Below, in pieces: positions 17,317 through 26,481 of a stretch of 64,000 bases of DNA. Numbering within the stretch: position 1 is the stretch's first letter; every line of letters starts with the position of its first letter. The notes beneath the pieces were generated by a model, which saw only the letters and a program-made list of their open reading frames with translations, had not been told where the DNA came from and ran no database searches. The DNA is from Cryptobacteroides sp934698975 (GTDB lineage: Bacteria > Bacteroidota > Bacteroidia > Bacteroidales > UBA932). The stretch spans positions 21,074 through 85,073 of the forward strand of contig CAKUVR010000010.1 of assembly GCA_934698975.1 (NCBI GenBank), written 5' to 3'. The translations under genes were made by a program, and so were the position numbers.

Positions 17317-19032
17317 TCAGAAGCCGATCTTCTTCATGTTGCCGTTGCGTTTGAGGGTCTCGGAGCGGCAATATTCAGCCATTGAGGGGTAGTCAAGAGA
17401 CTCGTTGCCGGTCAGGACGGCATCCACGGCTTTCATTCTGGAGATGTTCTCGATCTGGCCACCGCTGAAGTCAAATTCTGAGGCTAGCTTCAAGGCCACA
17501 TCTCCAGTCAGACCGGGGATCATGGATTCCCAGATTTGGGCCCTTACGCTGATTTCCGGCCTCTTGAACTCGATTTTGTAGAGGAATCTTCGCTCGAAGG
17601 CCTTATCGATGTTGTCGGTGAGGTTGGTGGTGGCGATGAGGATGCCTTCCATGGACTCCATCTCCTGAAGGATGATGTTCTGGATGGCGTTCTCCATCTT
17701 GTCCACGGCGCTCTCGGCGCCTTCCCGGCGTATTCCGAAAATCGCATCGGCCTCGTTGAACAGAAGTATCGGCTGGACTTTCTTCTTGGAACACAGCTCT
17801 TTGTACATCTCAAAGGCCGCCTTGATGTTTTTCTCGCTCTGTCCCACCCACATACTCTTGATCTGATCCACATTGACAGGGAATATGTCCCTTCCTGTGG
17901 TGCGAGCTAGCTGATAGACAGTCTCTGTCTTGCCGGTGCCGGGACTGCCGTAGAACAGGCAGGCGAAACCTTTACGCATCCCGTGTTTCTCAAGATTCGA
18001 GGTGACGTTCTTGAAATTTTGGGGCTGGAGAAGATCCGCGAGTCTTTCCACCTGAGCGTTCACGTCCGCGTTGAAATACAGAGTTTTCTTTGTCACTTTT
18101 TTGTGGGACACGAGGCTGTCGTTGAGGTTGTCAGTCCCTTTCCTGCTCTTCATCTTGTGCTCCGGAAGGAATTTCATCAAGCCCTTTTTGGTGAACCTGT
18201 AGGAACCTCTGTCAAAGAACGATTCCGTAGAGTCAAAGACAAGAAATCCGTCAGTAATCAACTGGTTCTCGCCTCTTTCCAGAGACCTCAGTATGGCACG
18301 TGAGTTCTTTGGTGACTGAAGGGCGTCTCGGATGTCAGACTGGTCGAATCTGTCCTTGCATTCGCTCACATACAAGGCGCACAGATAGACGATAACCTTC
18401 TTTATGTCAGCGTTTTTCGTGTAGCCGGAAATCGCCTTGACAAACGTAAGTTCCTGATTGGCCTTCAGCGCGGAATCTATTTCAAGGAATAGTGACTCGT
18501 CGTCAAGGTCGTTGCGTGAGTTCCTTTCGTGGAGGTCCATGACGGTGTCAAACAATTCCTCCTCGGTCATCTTTGAATATTCCGGAGCGACGAACGGCTT
18601 GTTGGCGGCCAGGCACCTCAGTACATTCATCGGAACATTGTAGCCGGAAGAGTCAATGCCGCAGTTCCGTTTGAGCAGTCTCTTTGAGACAAGGTCTTCA
18701 ATCTCATCAAGATGCATCAGCAGTGATGTCCTGTGGCAATGGAGAAGCGAACTCAGATTCTCAAGCGTGACAGAGGACCATCCGGACTGCTCTATGAACA
18801 GCGAAAACAGCACAGCCTGGTTTTTTGTGATTTTCAGCCTCTCGGCAAGGTAGGCGGAGAACGGCTCGACCATATTCATGAACTCATCTGTCAGGCCAGA
18901 GTCGCTGGATCTGGAGACGATGCCGTCCACGGCCTTGAGCAGAGTGAGGTTCTCAAGTTCCTCTGGTGTCGGGGCCTGCACAGTCTCAAAGTCATCTTCC
19001 AAATTGAAAAAGTCATTGTTTCTTCTTCTCAT
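17317..19032 (-). CDS. AAA+ ATPase, C-terminal catalytic domain
   Basis: 571 aa. The AAA+ module fills roughly residues 330-540. Walker A GSPGTGKTE is near residue 362. Walker B ILLFNEAD is near residue 425, with Asn before Glu instead of the usual Asp (LFNEAD, not LFDEAD). A sensor/Arg-finger region FERRFLYKIEF follows. The N-terminal ~330 residues are helical, with winged-helix-like pieces and no known domain. It lies 141 bp downstream of a sigma factor gene on the same strand and may be co-transcribed. The build suggests a protein-remodelling ATPase. A role controlling the sigma factor is inference from the pairing. Confidence 0.85.
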   Translation of the reverse strand: MRRRNNDFFNLEDDFETVQAPTPEELENLTLLKAVDGIVSRSSDSGLTDEFMNMVEPFSAYLAERLKITKNQAVLFSLFIEQSGWSSVTLENLSSLLHCHRTSLLMHLDEIEDLVSKRLLKRNCGIDSSGYNVPMNVLRCLAANKPFVAPEYSKMTEEELFDTVMDLHERNSRNDLDDESLFLEIDSALKANQELTFVKAISGYTKNADIKKVIVYLCALYVSECKDRFDQSDIRDALQSPKNSRAILRSLERGENQLITDGFLVFDSTESFFDRGSYRFTKKGLMKFLPEHKMKSRKGTDNLNDSLVSHKKVTKKTLYFNADVNAQVERLADLLQPQNFKNVTSNLEKHGMRKGFACLFYGSPGTGKTETVYQLARTTGRDIFPVNVDQIKSMWVGQSEKNIKAAFEMYKELCSKKKVQPILLFNEADAIFGIRREGAESAVDKMENAIQNIILQEMESMEGILIATTNLTDNIDKAFERRFLYKIEFKRPEISVRAQIWESMIPGLTGDVALKLASEFDFSGGQIENISRMKAVDAVLTGNESLDYPSMAEYCRSETLKRNGNMKKIGF

Positions 19033-19173
19033 AGTTTTTCCATTTTTCGGTTATACAATCTTCTTGTTTATTTATCAACCATTATTTTGCCAAAATGGTG
19101 TTCTCGGCGATCATTCCCAGTGACCATGGATGAGATAACGAGGTGGCACAGGGCACGATCGTATCCAACAATC

Positions 19174-19830
19174 TTATCCGGCGATTCCCCAAGCCCGGTT
19201 GAGGATCCTGTCTGTCTTGCGGAGTTTGTCGAAGAGCTTTTTGCGGCTTTTGGAAACGGCCTGATGGCTTATTCCGAGACTCTGGGCCACCATCTCATCG
19301 GTGGGTGATGAGACTCCGTTCTTCAGCAGCCGGATCAATTCATTCAGCACGTCTCGCTCGCATGATGTTATGTCTCGCGTATATTTCAGAAGATGCTTCA
19401 GCCGGACTGAGGCGTTCTCGCGGTCCTCCATTCTGGATTGTGAATATTCAGAATCATATTCAATGAAGTCATGCCTTGCCTCATCGCTGTCATCTCTGTC
19501 CCAGCCTTCATCTATGGAAACGCAGCGTTTTTGCCGGTCTGTCATCGTGATGAACATATTGCGTATGGCTGAGTAGACGTAAGCCGTGAACGGAGTACCA
19601 TTTTCAGGGTTGAACCTTCCCAGGCAATCAAACGTGATCAGTCTCCCGATGTGTGTCAGTTCTTCGGCTGAATAGGTGTTCAGAGATCGGCTGAAACTTT
19701 TGATCAGTCTGGCCGTCAGTCCGGCGCAGTCTCTGATTACGCTTTCCTGTGCTTTAATGTCACCGTTTAGGGCGGCGAGGATTGTCGATTCCGGGATGGT
19801 GACAGATTGAGGAAAGAATAGTTTTTTCAT
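19174..19830 (-). CDS. Sigma-70 family RNA polymerase sigma factor
   Basis: 218 aa. Region 2 spans about residues 40-100, with the core-binding and -10-melting stretch including FNPENGTPFTAYVYSAIRNMF. Region 4 spans about residues 155-205 with a helix-turn-helix, SLGISHQAVSKSRKKLF. A ~45-residue acidic linker lies between them, longer than in most ECF sigmas. It lacks the SusC/SusD-linked ECF context and has no FecR partner. It is the only sigma of this type inside the accessory island and sits among the copies of the GGTTGCGG-N16-GTA motif. It is the best candidate to read that motif, though no copy precedes the sigma gene itself. Confidence 0.87.
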   Translation of the reverse strand: MKKLFFPQSVTIPESTILAALNGDIKAQESVIRDCAGLTARLIKSFSRSLNTYSAEELTHIGRLITFDCLGRFNPENGTPFTAYVYSAIRNMFITMTDRQKRCVSIDEGWDRDDSDEARHDFIEYDSEYSQSRMEDRENASVRLKHLLKYTRDITSCERDVLNELIRLLKNGVSSPTDEMVAQSLGISHQAVSKSRKKLFDKLRKTDRILNRAWGIAG

Positions 19831-19918
19831 AAAATCATTTTTTAAGTTTATTTTTCATGCATGGCCACTGTTGCCGTGCGGACGGAGAAAGGTACTAAAA
19901 ATTGTGCCATAATCCTGA

Positions 19919-19943
19919 ACTTGTCCAGCCTATCTGGACAAGT
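19919..19943. promoter_or_regulatory. Perfect 10-bp inverted repeat between divergent genes
   Basis: Arms ACTTGTCCAG and CTGGACAAGT around a 5-base loop, between the sigma gene (minus) and the PARG leader (plus). On the plus strand an A-rich run follows rather than T, so an operator is more likely than a terminator. Confidence 0.5.
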
Positions 19944-19970
19944 TTGAAAAAAACGAAAATATTTACGAAT

Positions 19971-20175
19971 TTGGTTGCGGATTTGTATTTTGCGATGTAC
20001 TGCTTGTGTCGTGGCGAGGTAATCTGGCATGACAGTACCGCACCGCCGGGATTGCCGTTGAATGCAATGGGGTGTAATTGAGTATATTAGTGAATCCAGC
20101 CCTCTTGTTTTGCCCGGCAGGGTTTGGTAAGTTGTTGATAGGTAGAGGGAAGCGGTTTGCGGTGATATTTGTAAT
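19971..20175 (+). repeat. Duplicated ~200-bp leader, copy A, with island motif copy 3
   Basis: The leader upstream of the PARG gene aligns over ~200 bp with 26616-26813 in the same orientation. It begins with the island motif (GGTTGCGG 19973-19980, GTA 19997-19999). It carries a ten-codon ORF from 20029 that ends in CCGTTGA. A second frame opens with ATGCAATGG and encodes MQWGVIEYISES and ten more residues. Both frames have counterparts in the other copy. The function is unknown; it may be a translated or structured regulatory leader. Confidence 0.7.
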
Positions 20176-20231
20176 AAGGTAATGAATTGTTGAATATAAG
20201 AGAGAAACGATTAGAAATAAACAGTAACATT

Positions 20232-21122
20232 ATGAGAAAAGGACCTTATGACCCTGCGGTGACAGCGCGCAAGGAACGAAACGCTGAGATATTCAGAGAG
20301 ACAATCGCTGCAATCAATGATGGTTGTTACAAAGCCCCTTCGGGGAAGGTTGTGAGCCTTCCGCCGCTGCGGCCGATGCTGGAAGGTGCTGAATGCTGGC
20401 ACGGAGCGCAGCCTCCCGTTGACGTTCCAGAGGTCGCCGGCGGGACTAAGGTCATTGTGGAGAACAATGACTGCATCGAGGTGGCCAGGCGTCTGGTCGC
20501 GGAAGGCTATAAGCCTGCGATGCTGAATTTCGCGAGCGGCGGCCATCCAGGTGGGGGAGTCGAGACCGGCGCCCGTGCCCAGGAGGAGACCCTCTGCCGC
20601 AGAAGCACGTTGGCCAGGTCGATCTACACCTTTGACTGGGGCTATGCGCGGAGATATCATTACACGCACAGGAAAGGCAACAACTATCCTCTTGACAATC
20701 TGAATTCCAGCGCCATCTATTCCCCGGATGTGACATTCTTCCGCGAAGGGCTCGATTGTACCTTCATGGAGGAGCCGTTCCAGTGCGCGGTCGTCACCTG
20801 CGCGGCCTTGAACCTTAATGGCCGCCATCCGCTGAAGCTGACATCACTCGGCAATATGCCGCCTCAGGCCAAGTTGATCACAGCGAACAAAATCCGGACA
20901 ATATTCCGTCTCGCCCTCCGTCATCATCACGACGCTATGGTCCTTGGCGCTTTCGGCTGTGGAGCGTTCAGGAATCCGCCTGAGGAGATGGCTATGATAT
21001 TCAAGTCTGTCCTGAATGAGAATGAGTTCCGCGACAGGTTCCGCCTTGTGTCTTTCCCGATAATCGAGGATCACAATTCCAACAATGTCAATCTCCAGGC
21101 GTTCCAGAAAGTGTTCGGATAG
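20232..21122 (+). CDS. Macrodomain-type poly(ADP-ribose) glycohydrolase (TIGR02452/PARG_cat_2)
   Basis: 296 aa from the ATG at 20232; the longer frame starts at a TTG. The catalytic signature of the bacterial-type PARG family is intact near residues 98-120. NFASGGHPGGGVETG is followed by the acidic QEE pair and LCRRSTL. A second conserved segment, LGAFGCGAFRNPP, forms the phosphate-binding end of the macrodomain. The enzyme should remove ADP-ribose or poly(ADP-ribose) in the cytoplasm. It lies 251 bp after the start of a duplicated leader carrying the island motif. In accessory regions such enzymes can counter ADP-ribosylating toxins or act in NAD-linked immunity. Which applies here is not shown. 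Confidence 0.88.
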   Translation: MRKGPYDPAVTARKERNAEIFRETIAAINDGCYKAPSGKVVSLPPLRPMLEGAECWHGAQPPVDVPEVAGGTKVIVENNDCIEVARRLVAEGYKPAMLNFASGGHPGGGVETGARAQEETLCRRSTLARSIYTFDWGYARRYHYTHRKGNNYPLDNLNSSAIYSPDVTFFREGLDCTFMEEPFQCAVVTCAALNLNGRHPLKLTSLGNMPPQAKLITANKIRTIFRLALRHHHDAMVLGAFGCGAFRNPPEEMAMIFKSVLNENEFRDRFRLVSFPIIEDHNSNNVNLQAFQKVFG

Positions 21123-21157
21123 TCATTATTGATAAATCGACTTTAAGGTTGAATTTA

Positions 21158-21188
21158 TTTGTAAATATAGCTGTTTTTTGTAATTTTG
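21158..21188 (+). promoter_or_regulatory. Consensus Bacteroidota promoter for the toxin-antitoxin pair
   Basis: TTTG at 21158-21161, exactly 19 bp, then TAATTTTG at 21181-21188, matching the -33/-7 consensus TTTG-N19-TAnnTTTG. The ATG follows 25 bp later. It is quite unlike the island motif. Confidence 0.8.
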
Positions 21189-21213
21189 TACCGTGTTTAT
21201 AAATTGGTGAGTT

Positions 21214-21579
21214 ATGGCGACACGTAGTGAGGTAGAAAAGTTCCTAAGCCAATTCAAGGTAAAGCTTGACATCTGGGGAATTATATTCCTTGATGTCAGG
21301 GAAAGGAATATGCAGGCTCTTGCGGATCTTAACATTTCCCGTTTTGAACGGCTTGATGAAATAAGGACCATTCAGGTGGAACACTATTCCGAAGGCCCTA
21401 TTCGTGACGTGTTGAATGACTATGCTGAAATGTGGGTGTTCGGTAAAGATGTGAATGGGATAGAGACATACATAAAGATCACTCTTGGCAAACCGAATCT
21501 AAAGACAATCTGCATCTCATTTCATCAAGCGGAACATCCAATGAATTATCCACTCAAAGAGAATAAGGAGGACAAATAA
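21214..21579 (+). CDS. Type II toxin of a PanAT-like pair (HigB/MqsR-like)
   Basis: 121 aa. Contains RERNMQALADL, a GP turn, WVFGKDVNGIETYIKI and the terminal CISFHQAEHPMNYPLK. These are typical of small RelE-superfold mRNA-interferase-like toxins encoded before MqsA- or Panacea-type antitoxins. The stop and the antitoxin start overlap as TAATG, so the pair is translationally coupled, with the toxin first. The exact subfamily is not certain; the genetic arrangement is clear. Confidence 0.75.
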   Translation: MATRSEVEKFLSQFKVKLDIWGIIFLDVRERNMQALADLNISRFERLDEIRTIQVEHYSEGPIRDVLNDYAEMWVFGKDVNGIETYIKITLGKPNLKTICISFHQAEHPMNYPLKENKEDK

Positions 21580-22592
21580 TGTTGCAGGATCCAATGAATA
21601 TGAAAAGCCCGTTGACGGGTGGCAAAGTCACTTTGCATTGGGAGTGGCGTGACATTGATTTCCGGAAAGAAACCTTTCGGGTGTTGGCTCCATATTATGT
21701 TTGTGAGGACACAAAGGAACAATTCACGACAACAGAATCCGACGGAATATGGCTGGCTCAAATGCGGAATCAGTATTGCCATAAGTATGGTATACCGTAC
21801 ACGGACGAAATCATTGCCCTGCGTGCCCGCTATGGGATTTCCGCATTGAAGATGTCTTTGATCCTTGGCTTTGGTGAGAATCAATGGCGCAAATATGAGC
21901 AAGAGGAGATTCCGAGCCTGTCAAACGGAAAAATGATCCGCTCCATAATGAATCCGAAAGTGTTTCTGGATTTGGTGGAAAGCTCGAAAGAAATTCTTTC
22001 TGATAAAGAATATGTAAAAATCACATCAAAGGTCAATGATGTGATTTCTTCAGACGAGAATTCTTCTATAGAGCGTTACGAGATCAGGCGTGTGTATAAT
22101 AGTTGTGTGCGTTCCGAGGAGAATGGATTCGCTCCTCTTTCATTAAATCGCTTGAAAAATATTATGTTGTATGTTCTTCAGAGTTGCGGAGACACCTTCT
22201 GCACCAAGATGAACAAACTTCTTTTCTATATTGACTTCCTTTCCTATCGGGAACGGGGCATAGCGATGAGCGGTCTGTCATATCGCGCCATCAGCTATGG
22301 CCCCGTCCCGGAAAACTGGGACAGAGTCTATAGCCAATTCGACGAAATCCATCAGGAACCACGTCTTATAGGCGATTTCGAGGGCAACGTCCTGACCTCC
22401 TCCGAGAAACCGGATGAGACCCTCTTCACTCCCGATGAGCTTGCCGTTCTTGATACCGTATGTTCCCGATTCGGCTCAATGTCCTCCCGTGAGATCTCAG
22501 CCGTCAGCCACAAGGAAAAAGCTTGGCTCGACTGCCACGAAAACCGCGGCAGGATTCCGTTCGCTGAGGCATTTGAACTTAAGGCGGTGTAA
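21579..22592 (+). CDS. Panacea-domain (DUF4065/SocA-like) antitoxin with HTH
   Basis: 337 aa. The N-terminal part has a helix-turn-helix-like stretch of the MqsA/YgiT kind, LRARYGISALKMSLILGFGENQWRKYE, around residues 70-100. The C-terminal ~150 residues are a Panacea domain: MNKLLFYIDFLSYRERG, then YRAISYGPVPENWD. Panacea domains neutralise many unrelated toxins and are fused to DNA-binding domains that can autoregulate. The protein should bind and block the upstream toxin and repress the shared promoter. An N-terminal zinc-ribbon-like knuckle seems absent. Confidence 0.85.
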   Translation: MLQDPMNMKSPLTGGKVTLHWEWRDIDFRKETFRVLAPYYVCEDTKEQFTTTESDGIWLAQMRNQYCHKYGIPYTDEIIALRARYGISALKMSLILGFGENQWRKYEQEEIPSLSNGKMIRSIMNPKVFLDLVESSKEILSDKEYVKITSKVNDVISSDENSSIERYEIRRVYNSCVRSEENGFAPLSLNRLKNIMLYVLQSCGDTFCTKMNKLLFYIDFLSYRERGIAMSGLSYRAISYGPVPENWDRVYSQFDEIHQEPRLIGDFEGNVLTSSEKPDETLFTPDELAVLDTVCSRFGSMSSREISAVSHKEKAWLDCHENRGRIPFAEAFELKAV

Positions 22593-22635
22593 GGTGATAA
22601 GCCAGACACACTTTGGGACAGAACCGCCATAAATC

Positions 22636-25600
22636 TTATGATATGTTTTTACCTCCCATAAGAAACTTCAAGTCTTTTTGTTGAAGAGTTGAAGGACTAG
22701 TATTTTTTATTCTATCGAATAATTTTATCTTTTCGGCAAGCGGAATATACACCTCGGCTCTATTTGTACACCACCATTTGTAGAACTTGATTGGATTTTC
22801 GCTGATCACTACCTCTGCCATGACAGGCTCTTTATATCCGGATATAGTAATAATTTTTTTTGTTCCGAGCAATTTCGTGTGATATTCAGGAAAATTCTTC
22901 TCGAGGGCGTTCATTAATGGCTTATATACAAATGCACTATCAACATAGATCAACTTGTTTTTTACAGCCCCGTGGAGAGTGATAGGATCCAGTAAAATCC
23001 ATTCTTTGATAGTATGGGTCACTTTTTTACCTTCCACTTCAAGAGTAAGGTGATCTTTCTGTGTATATTTTCCCGGACGAGGCGGGTAGAGCATTTTTGC
23101 ATTATCGGTTCCAGCAGAAATGTCCTTTGAGGCTACGTGAACTTTCTTTTTAGAAAGTTCTTCTATTACATCGATCCGATTTATGTCTTGTCCCGGATAT
23201 TTGCGAATTAGTTCTTCATTATTTTCTCCAAGGAAGAAATCTTCAATAAAGTTCCAACGCTCTTTATTCGAGAAACTCCTTGTAAAGAAATGATTCATTA
23301 TTTCTGTACTAACTGTATGTTTCTCTTGAGTTTTCTCGAATAAGGTATTCTGATAGTTAGGATTCTGACTGTCATAGTGAACTTTTTCCGGATTATTGAG
23401 TCGGATAAAAATCATCGGAGATTCTCCGCCCTCCATCTCAAAAGAGCCACAATTCAGGATTTCCATGAGATTGCCTATGCGGACATAGGGCAAAGAATTT
23501 TCCTTAGATAAGAAGCGTAACGGTTCCTTATTGCCAGATTCGAATAGTTTTGTAAGAAGTTTTATGATATGAGCGAAACTTCCTTCATATCGATTGCCAA
23601 ACACTTTATACTGACGAGGAGTTGTAGGTTTTTCTTGCAGGAAGGCATTTTCCTCAATACCTCCGCAGAATGATGTCTGTCTGCCCGAATATGATGCCAG
23701 AACAAAAGAGGCCAATTGCCTTGCTGTCCTATCATCATAATACTTTTTTAGTACAGCAACCATATCATCCTTTTCAAAGAAATGGAATTCCTGAGAAATT
23801 AGGAATGCCTTTATTACATCAAGGGCATTAGTGATCTTCTCATTAGTGTCATTAATACTGTCTATGACATAGCTGACTTTGATTCGTGGTGAGACATCAA
23901 TGCCATTAAAAAGTTTGCCTATGTAATAATCCCTTTTTAGGATGGGAAAACTCTTGTCACTGAAATTGTCTGTCCATAAGGCATTGAGGTCAATTTGCAC
24001 AATAATATCACCTGTCTGCCTTTCCATCAGCTTCATTATAGATTTAGGATACAGCTTCATCAGTTTGGAATATCCAGAATGTGAAACTGAGGCAAAGACC
24101 TTGGTAAATAATTGTTTGGGTCTGGCAAGAAGAACATTGTATCGATCCTTTGCAAGGTAGTCCTTCTCTATCATCATAAGCGCGGTTTTAACCTTCGTTT
24201 CCATGTCATCCATATCATTGAAAGCAAAAGCAAAATCGTCAACAGAGAGAAGCATATTTCTCTTATGCCCGTTATTTCTATACGTGTCATAAACTTTTTT
24301 GAGGACTGCCTTAAGTTGGAATAATTTCAAGGAGGACATCCCATATAACTGCTTGCTGTACTTCTGATCACGTGGAGAATAATTCAAGACAGCGTATCCG
24401 GTCATGTCATTGTCCCTGGCGGCTCTTCCTATTTCTTGAACATAATCTGGTAACAAACCGGAAGGTGCGTGATGATATACAACTTGGATGTCAGGGATGT
24501 CAACGCCCATACCAAATGCTTTTGTGCATACCATCACTTTCTTCTCATTTCCTCTGAATGCCTTTTCCGCCTGCTCTTTGCTAAGCGAATCCATTTGACC
24601 ACCATAGTATTTGACTGCTATTTCCTCGACATCGTTTACCGCATCAGTAATCTTTCTTACCTGGTCAGTGTAGGGTGCGTAAACCAGCGTTTTGAATCCA
24701 AGGTTATTGACATTGTGAATAAACTCTGTTGTCTGCTTAATTTTTGCGGTGTCGAATCCTCTGGTTTCACTATCGTAATTATTGATAATGAATTCTATGT
24801 CATTTCGTTTCACCATACCGATAAAGAGATGAGGAGTGTGCATCATCAAACTATCTATGGTGTCAAATACCATATCGTTTTTATCTCCACCATAAACTGC
24901 TGTTGCTGTTACAGCAATCATCGGGAATTTTTGGCCAGAATATTTTCTGATTTTATTGATATGATTCCCAATATACCAATAGTCAACTCTGAAATCACGT
25001 CCCCACGTTGTAATAAGATGAGCCTCATCGATAACCATCAATCCTATATTCCTTTCCCCGATGAAATATCTCACGTCATAAGACATAAGAAGTTCTGGCG
25101 CCATGTATAAAATGTCAATCTGGCCACTCTTACACTTCTCAATAATGTGGTCACGGTCTAATAAACTGACTTCGCTATTGATATATGCGACATGCGTGAA
25201 ACCTCGTTGACAGATGATGGCTGCGACCTGATCTTTCATCAAGGCGATAAGTGGAGATACGACAATTGTGACATCTCCTTTCGAGGCAATATAGAATGCA
25301 GGGAGTTGGAAGAGCAAGGACTTTCCAGCACCGGTTGGCGCAGTCAAGAAAACGTCACGGTATTCGTGGCCAGCCCTGACATTCTCGTACTCATTGATGA
25401 GGGTTTGTACAACTTGTCCTTGTGAGACTTCAACAATCTCGTTGTTGACGTTTGGGTTCTTGTATATTTTGATGTTTCGAAAAGACGCTCTATCTCCCCA
25501 ATATCGCTTGAGGAGTTTATTCAAATCAGCAGAGGGAGAATAATCTTCAGAGATGGAATTCTCTATGGCATAAATCAATTCTCCTTTGGATAAAGACATA

Positions 25601-26304
25601 AACCAGTTCAGCGCAAGAATTCTATTTTCTTGATCAGGAGTCACAGGCTGCTTGGGATAGAATTTTAAGAAAAGTGACTGGTTATGCTTATCATTTTGAA
25701 TGATATCATCGATAAATATATCAATCGATGTAGGATCGGAATATGGGTCTATAAATTTAACTCCAATAGAAGTCGCCACATTCTTTTTTAATTTCTTTGT
25801 CTTAGAAAAGACCGGAACTATGTGCCCTATTTGGCGATTCGGGGATTTAACTGAATAATAATAGCGACTTTCAATTTTGAATTGATCAGCCTGATAGATA
25901 GGTAATACGACATTCTGTGTATCGTCTTCAGACGTGTCTGCGATGAAGTCGTTACCAGCAATTGGAAAAATCTGTCTGAGATTATCGACAAGAACAATCA
26001 CTCTATCTTTAAAGAAATCTGGATTAAGATAATCAACGACATAGGAATATTGCTGATATGACACAATCTTGTAGGAAGACGCTGACATCAGCGACAGAAA
26101 TACTCTACCAAACCATTGCTTATCAAAAACTTCTTGACCGCATGTAAGGCCAAACGTGTTAGGATCTAAGACGTATTCTTCTTGTTTTGAAAATCCGATT
26201 GATCCAGTATCTCCAAGAATGACAAAGATTGGACGGTTAACAAAAGCCTTATTTTCTTCGATTAAATTGACGAAAACAGATGAGTATTGCTCCTTGATTG
26301 TCAT
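22636..26304 (-). CDS. Large RecQ-like ATP-dependent DNA helicase, defence-type
   Basis: 1222 aa. The RecQ core lies near residues 310-650: Walker A APTGAGKSLLFQLP (~326), the DEAH box VIDEAHLITTWG (~427) and motif VI QEIGRAARD (~628). Housekeeping RecQ is about 600-700 aa and has zinc-binding and HRDC domains. This protein instead has ~310 unfamiliar N-terminal residues and ~550 unfamiliar C-terminal residues, without the RecQ cysteine set. It is clearly more AT-rich than the flanking genes, suggesting recent transfer. It stands alone on the minus strand, converging with the antitoxin gene. An anti-phage role is inference from architecture and context. Confidence 0.88.
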   Translation of the reverse strand: MTIKEQYSSVFVNLIEENKAFVNRPIFVILGDTGSIGFSKQEEYVLDPNTFGLTCGQEVFDKQWFGRVFLSLMSASSYKIVSYQQYSYVVDYLNPDFFKDRVIVLVDNLRQIFPIAGNDFIADTSEDDTQNVVLPIYQADQFKIESRYYYSVKSPNRQIGHIVPVFSKTKKLKKNVATSIGVKFIDPYSDPTSIDIFIDDIIQNDKHNQSLFLKFYPKQPVTPDQENRILALNWFMSLSKGELIYAIENSISEDYSPSADLNKLLKRYWGDRASFRNIKIYKNPNVNNEIVEVSQGQVVQTLINEYENVRAGHEYRDVFLTAPTGAGKSLLFQLPAFYIASKGDVTIVVSPLIALMKDQVAAIICQRGFTHVAYINSEVSLLDRDHIIEKCKSGQIDILYMAPELLMSYDVRYFIGERNIGLMVIDEAHLITTWGRDFRVDYWYIGNHINKIRKYSGQKFPMIAVTATAVYGGDKNDMVFDTIDSLMMHTPHLFIGMVKRNDIEFIINNYDSETRGFDTAKIKQTTEFIHNVNNLGFKTLVYAPYTDQVRKITDAVNDVEEIAVKYYGGQMDSLSKEQAEKAFRGNEKKVMVCTKAFGMGVDIPDIQVVYHHAPSGLLPDYVQEIGRAARDNDMTGYAVLNYSPRDQKYSKQLYGMSSLKLFQLKAVLKKVYDTYRNNGHKRNMLLSVDDFAFAFNDMDDMETKVKTALMMIEKDYLAKDRYNVLLARPKQLFTKVFASVSHSGYSKLMKLYPKSIMKLMERQTGDIIVQIDLNALWTDNFSDKSFPILKRDYYIGKLFNGIDVSPRIKVSYVIDSINDTNEKITNALDVIKAFLISQEFHFFEKDDMVAVLKKYYDDRTARQLASFVLASYSGRQTSFCGGIEENAFLQEKPTTPRQYKVFGNRYEGSFAHIIKLLTKLFESGNKEPLRFLSKENSLPYVRIGNLMEILNCGSFEMEGGESPMIFIRLNNPEKVHYDSQNPNYQNTLFEKTQEKHTVSTEIMNHFFTRSFSNKERWNFIEDFFLGENNEELIRKYPGQDINRIDVIEELSKKKVHVASKDISAGTDNAKMLYPPRPGKYTQKDHLTLEVEGKKVTHTIKEWILLDPITLHGAVKNKLIYVDSAFVYKPLMNALEKNFPEYHTKLLGTKKIITISGYKEPVMAEVVISENPIKFYKWWCTNRAEVYIPLAEKIKLFDRIKNTSPSTLQQKDLKFLMGGKNIS

Positions 26305-26481
26305 AATAAAATGGTTAAAGTGTATGATAATTCAACGATTATCACTATATTGTATAAGTGAAAATCAATGTGGTATCCTTTATTATAAATAAAAATAGAT
26401 AAATTTTCTTTGAATTTAAAGAGTTTTTCTGGTCAATAACAAAGATTATATTCGATGGTTTTATGTCGTTTGTAATCTCTG

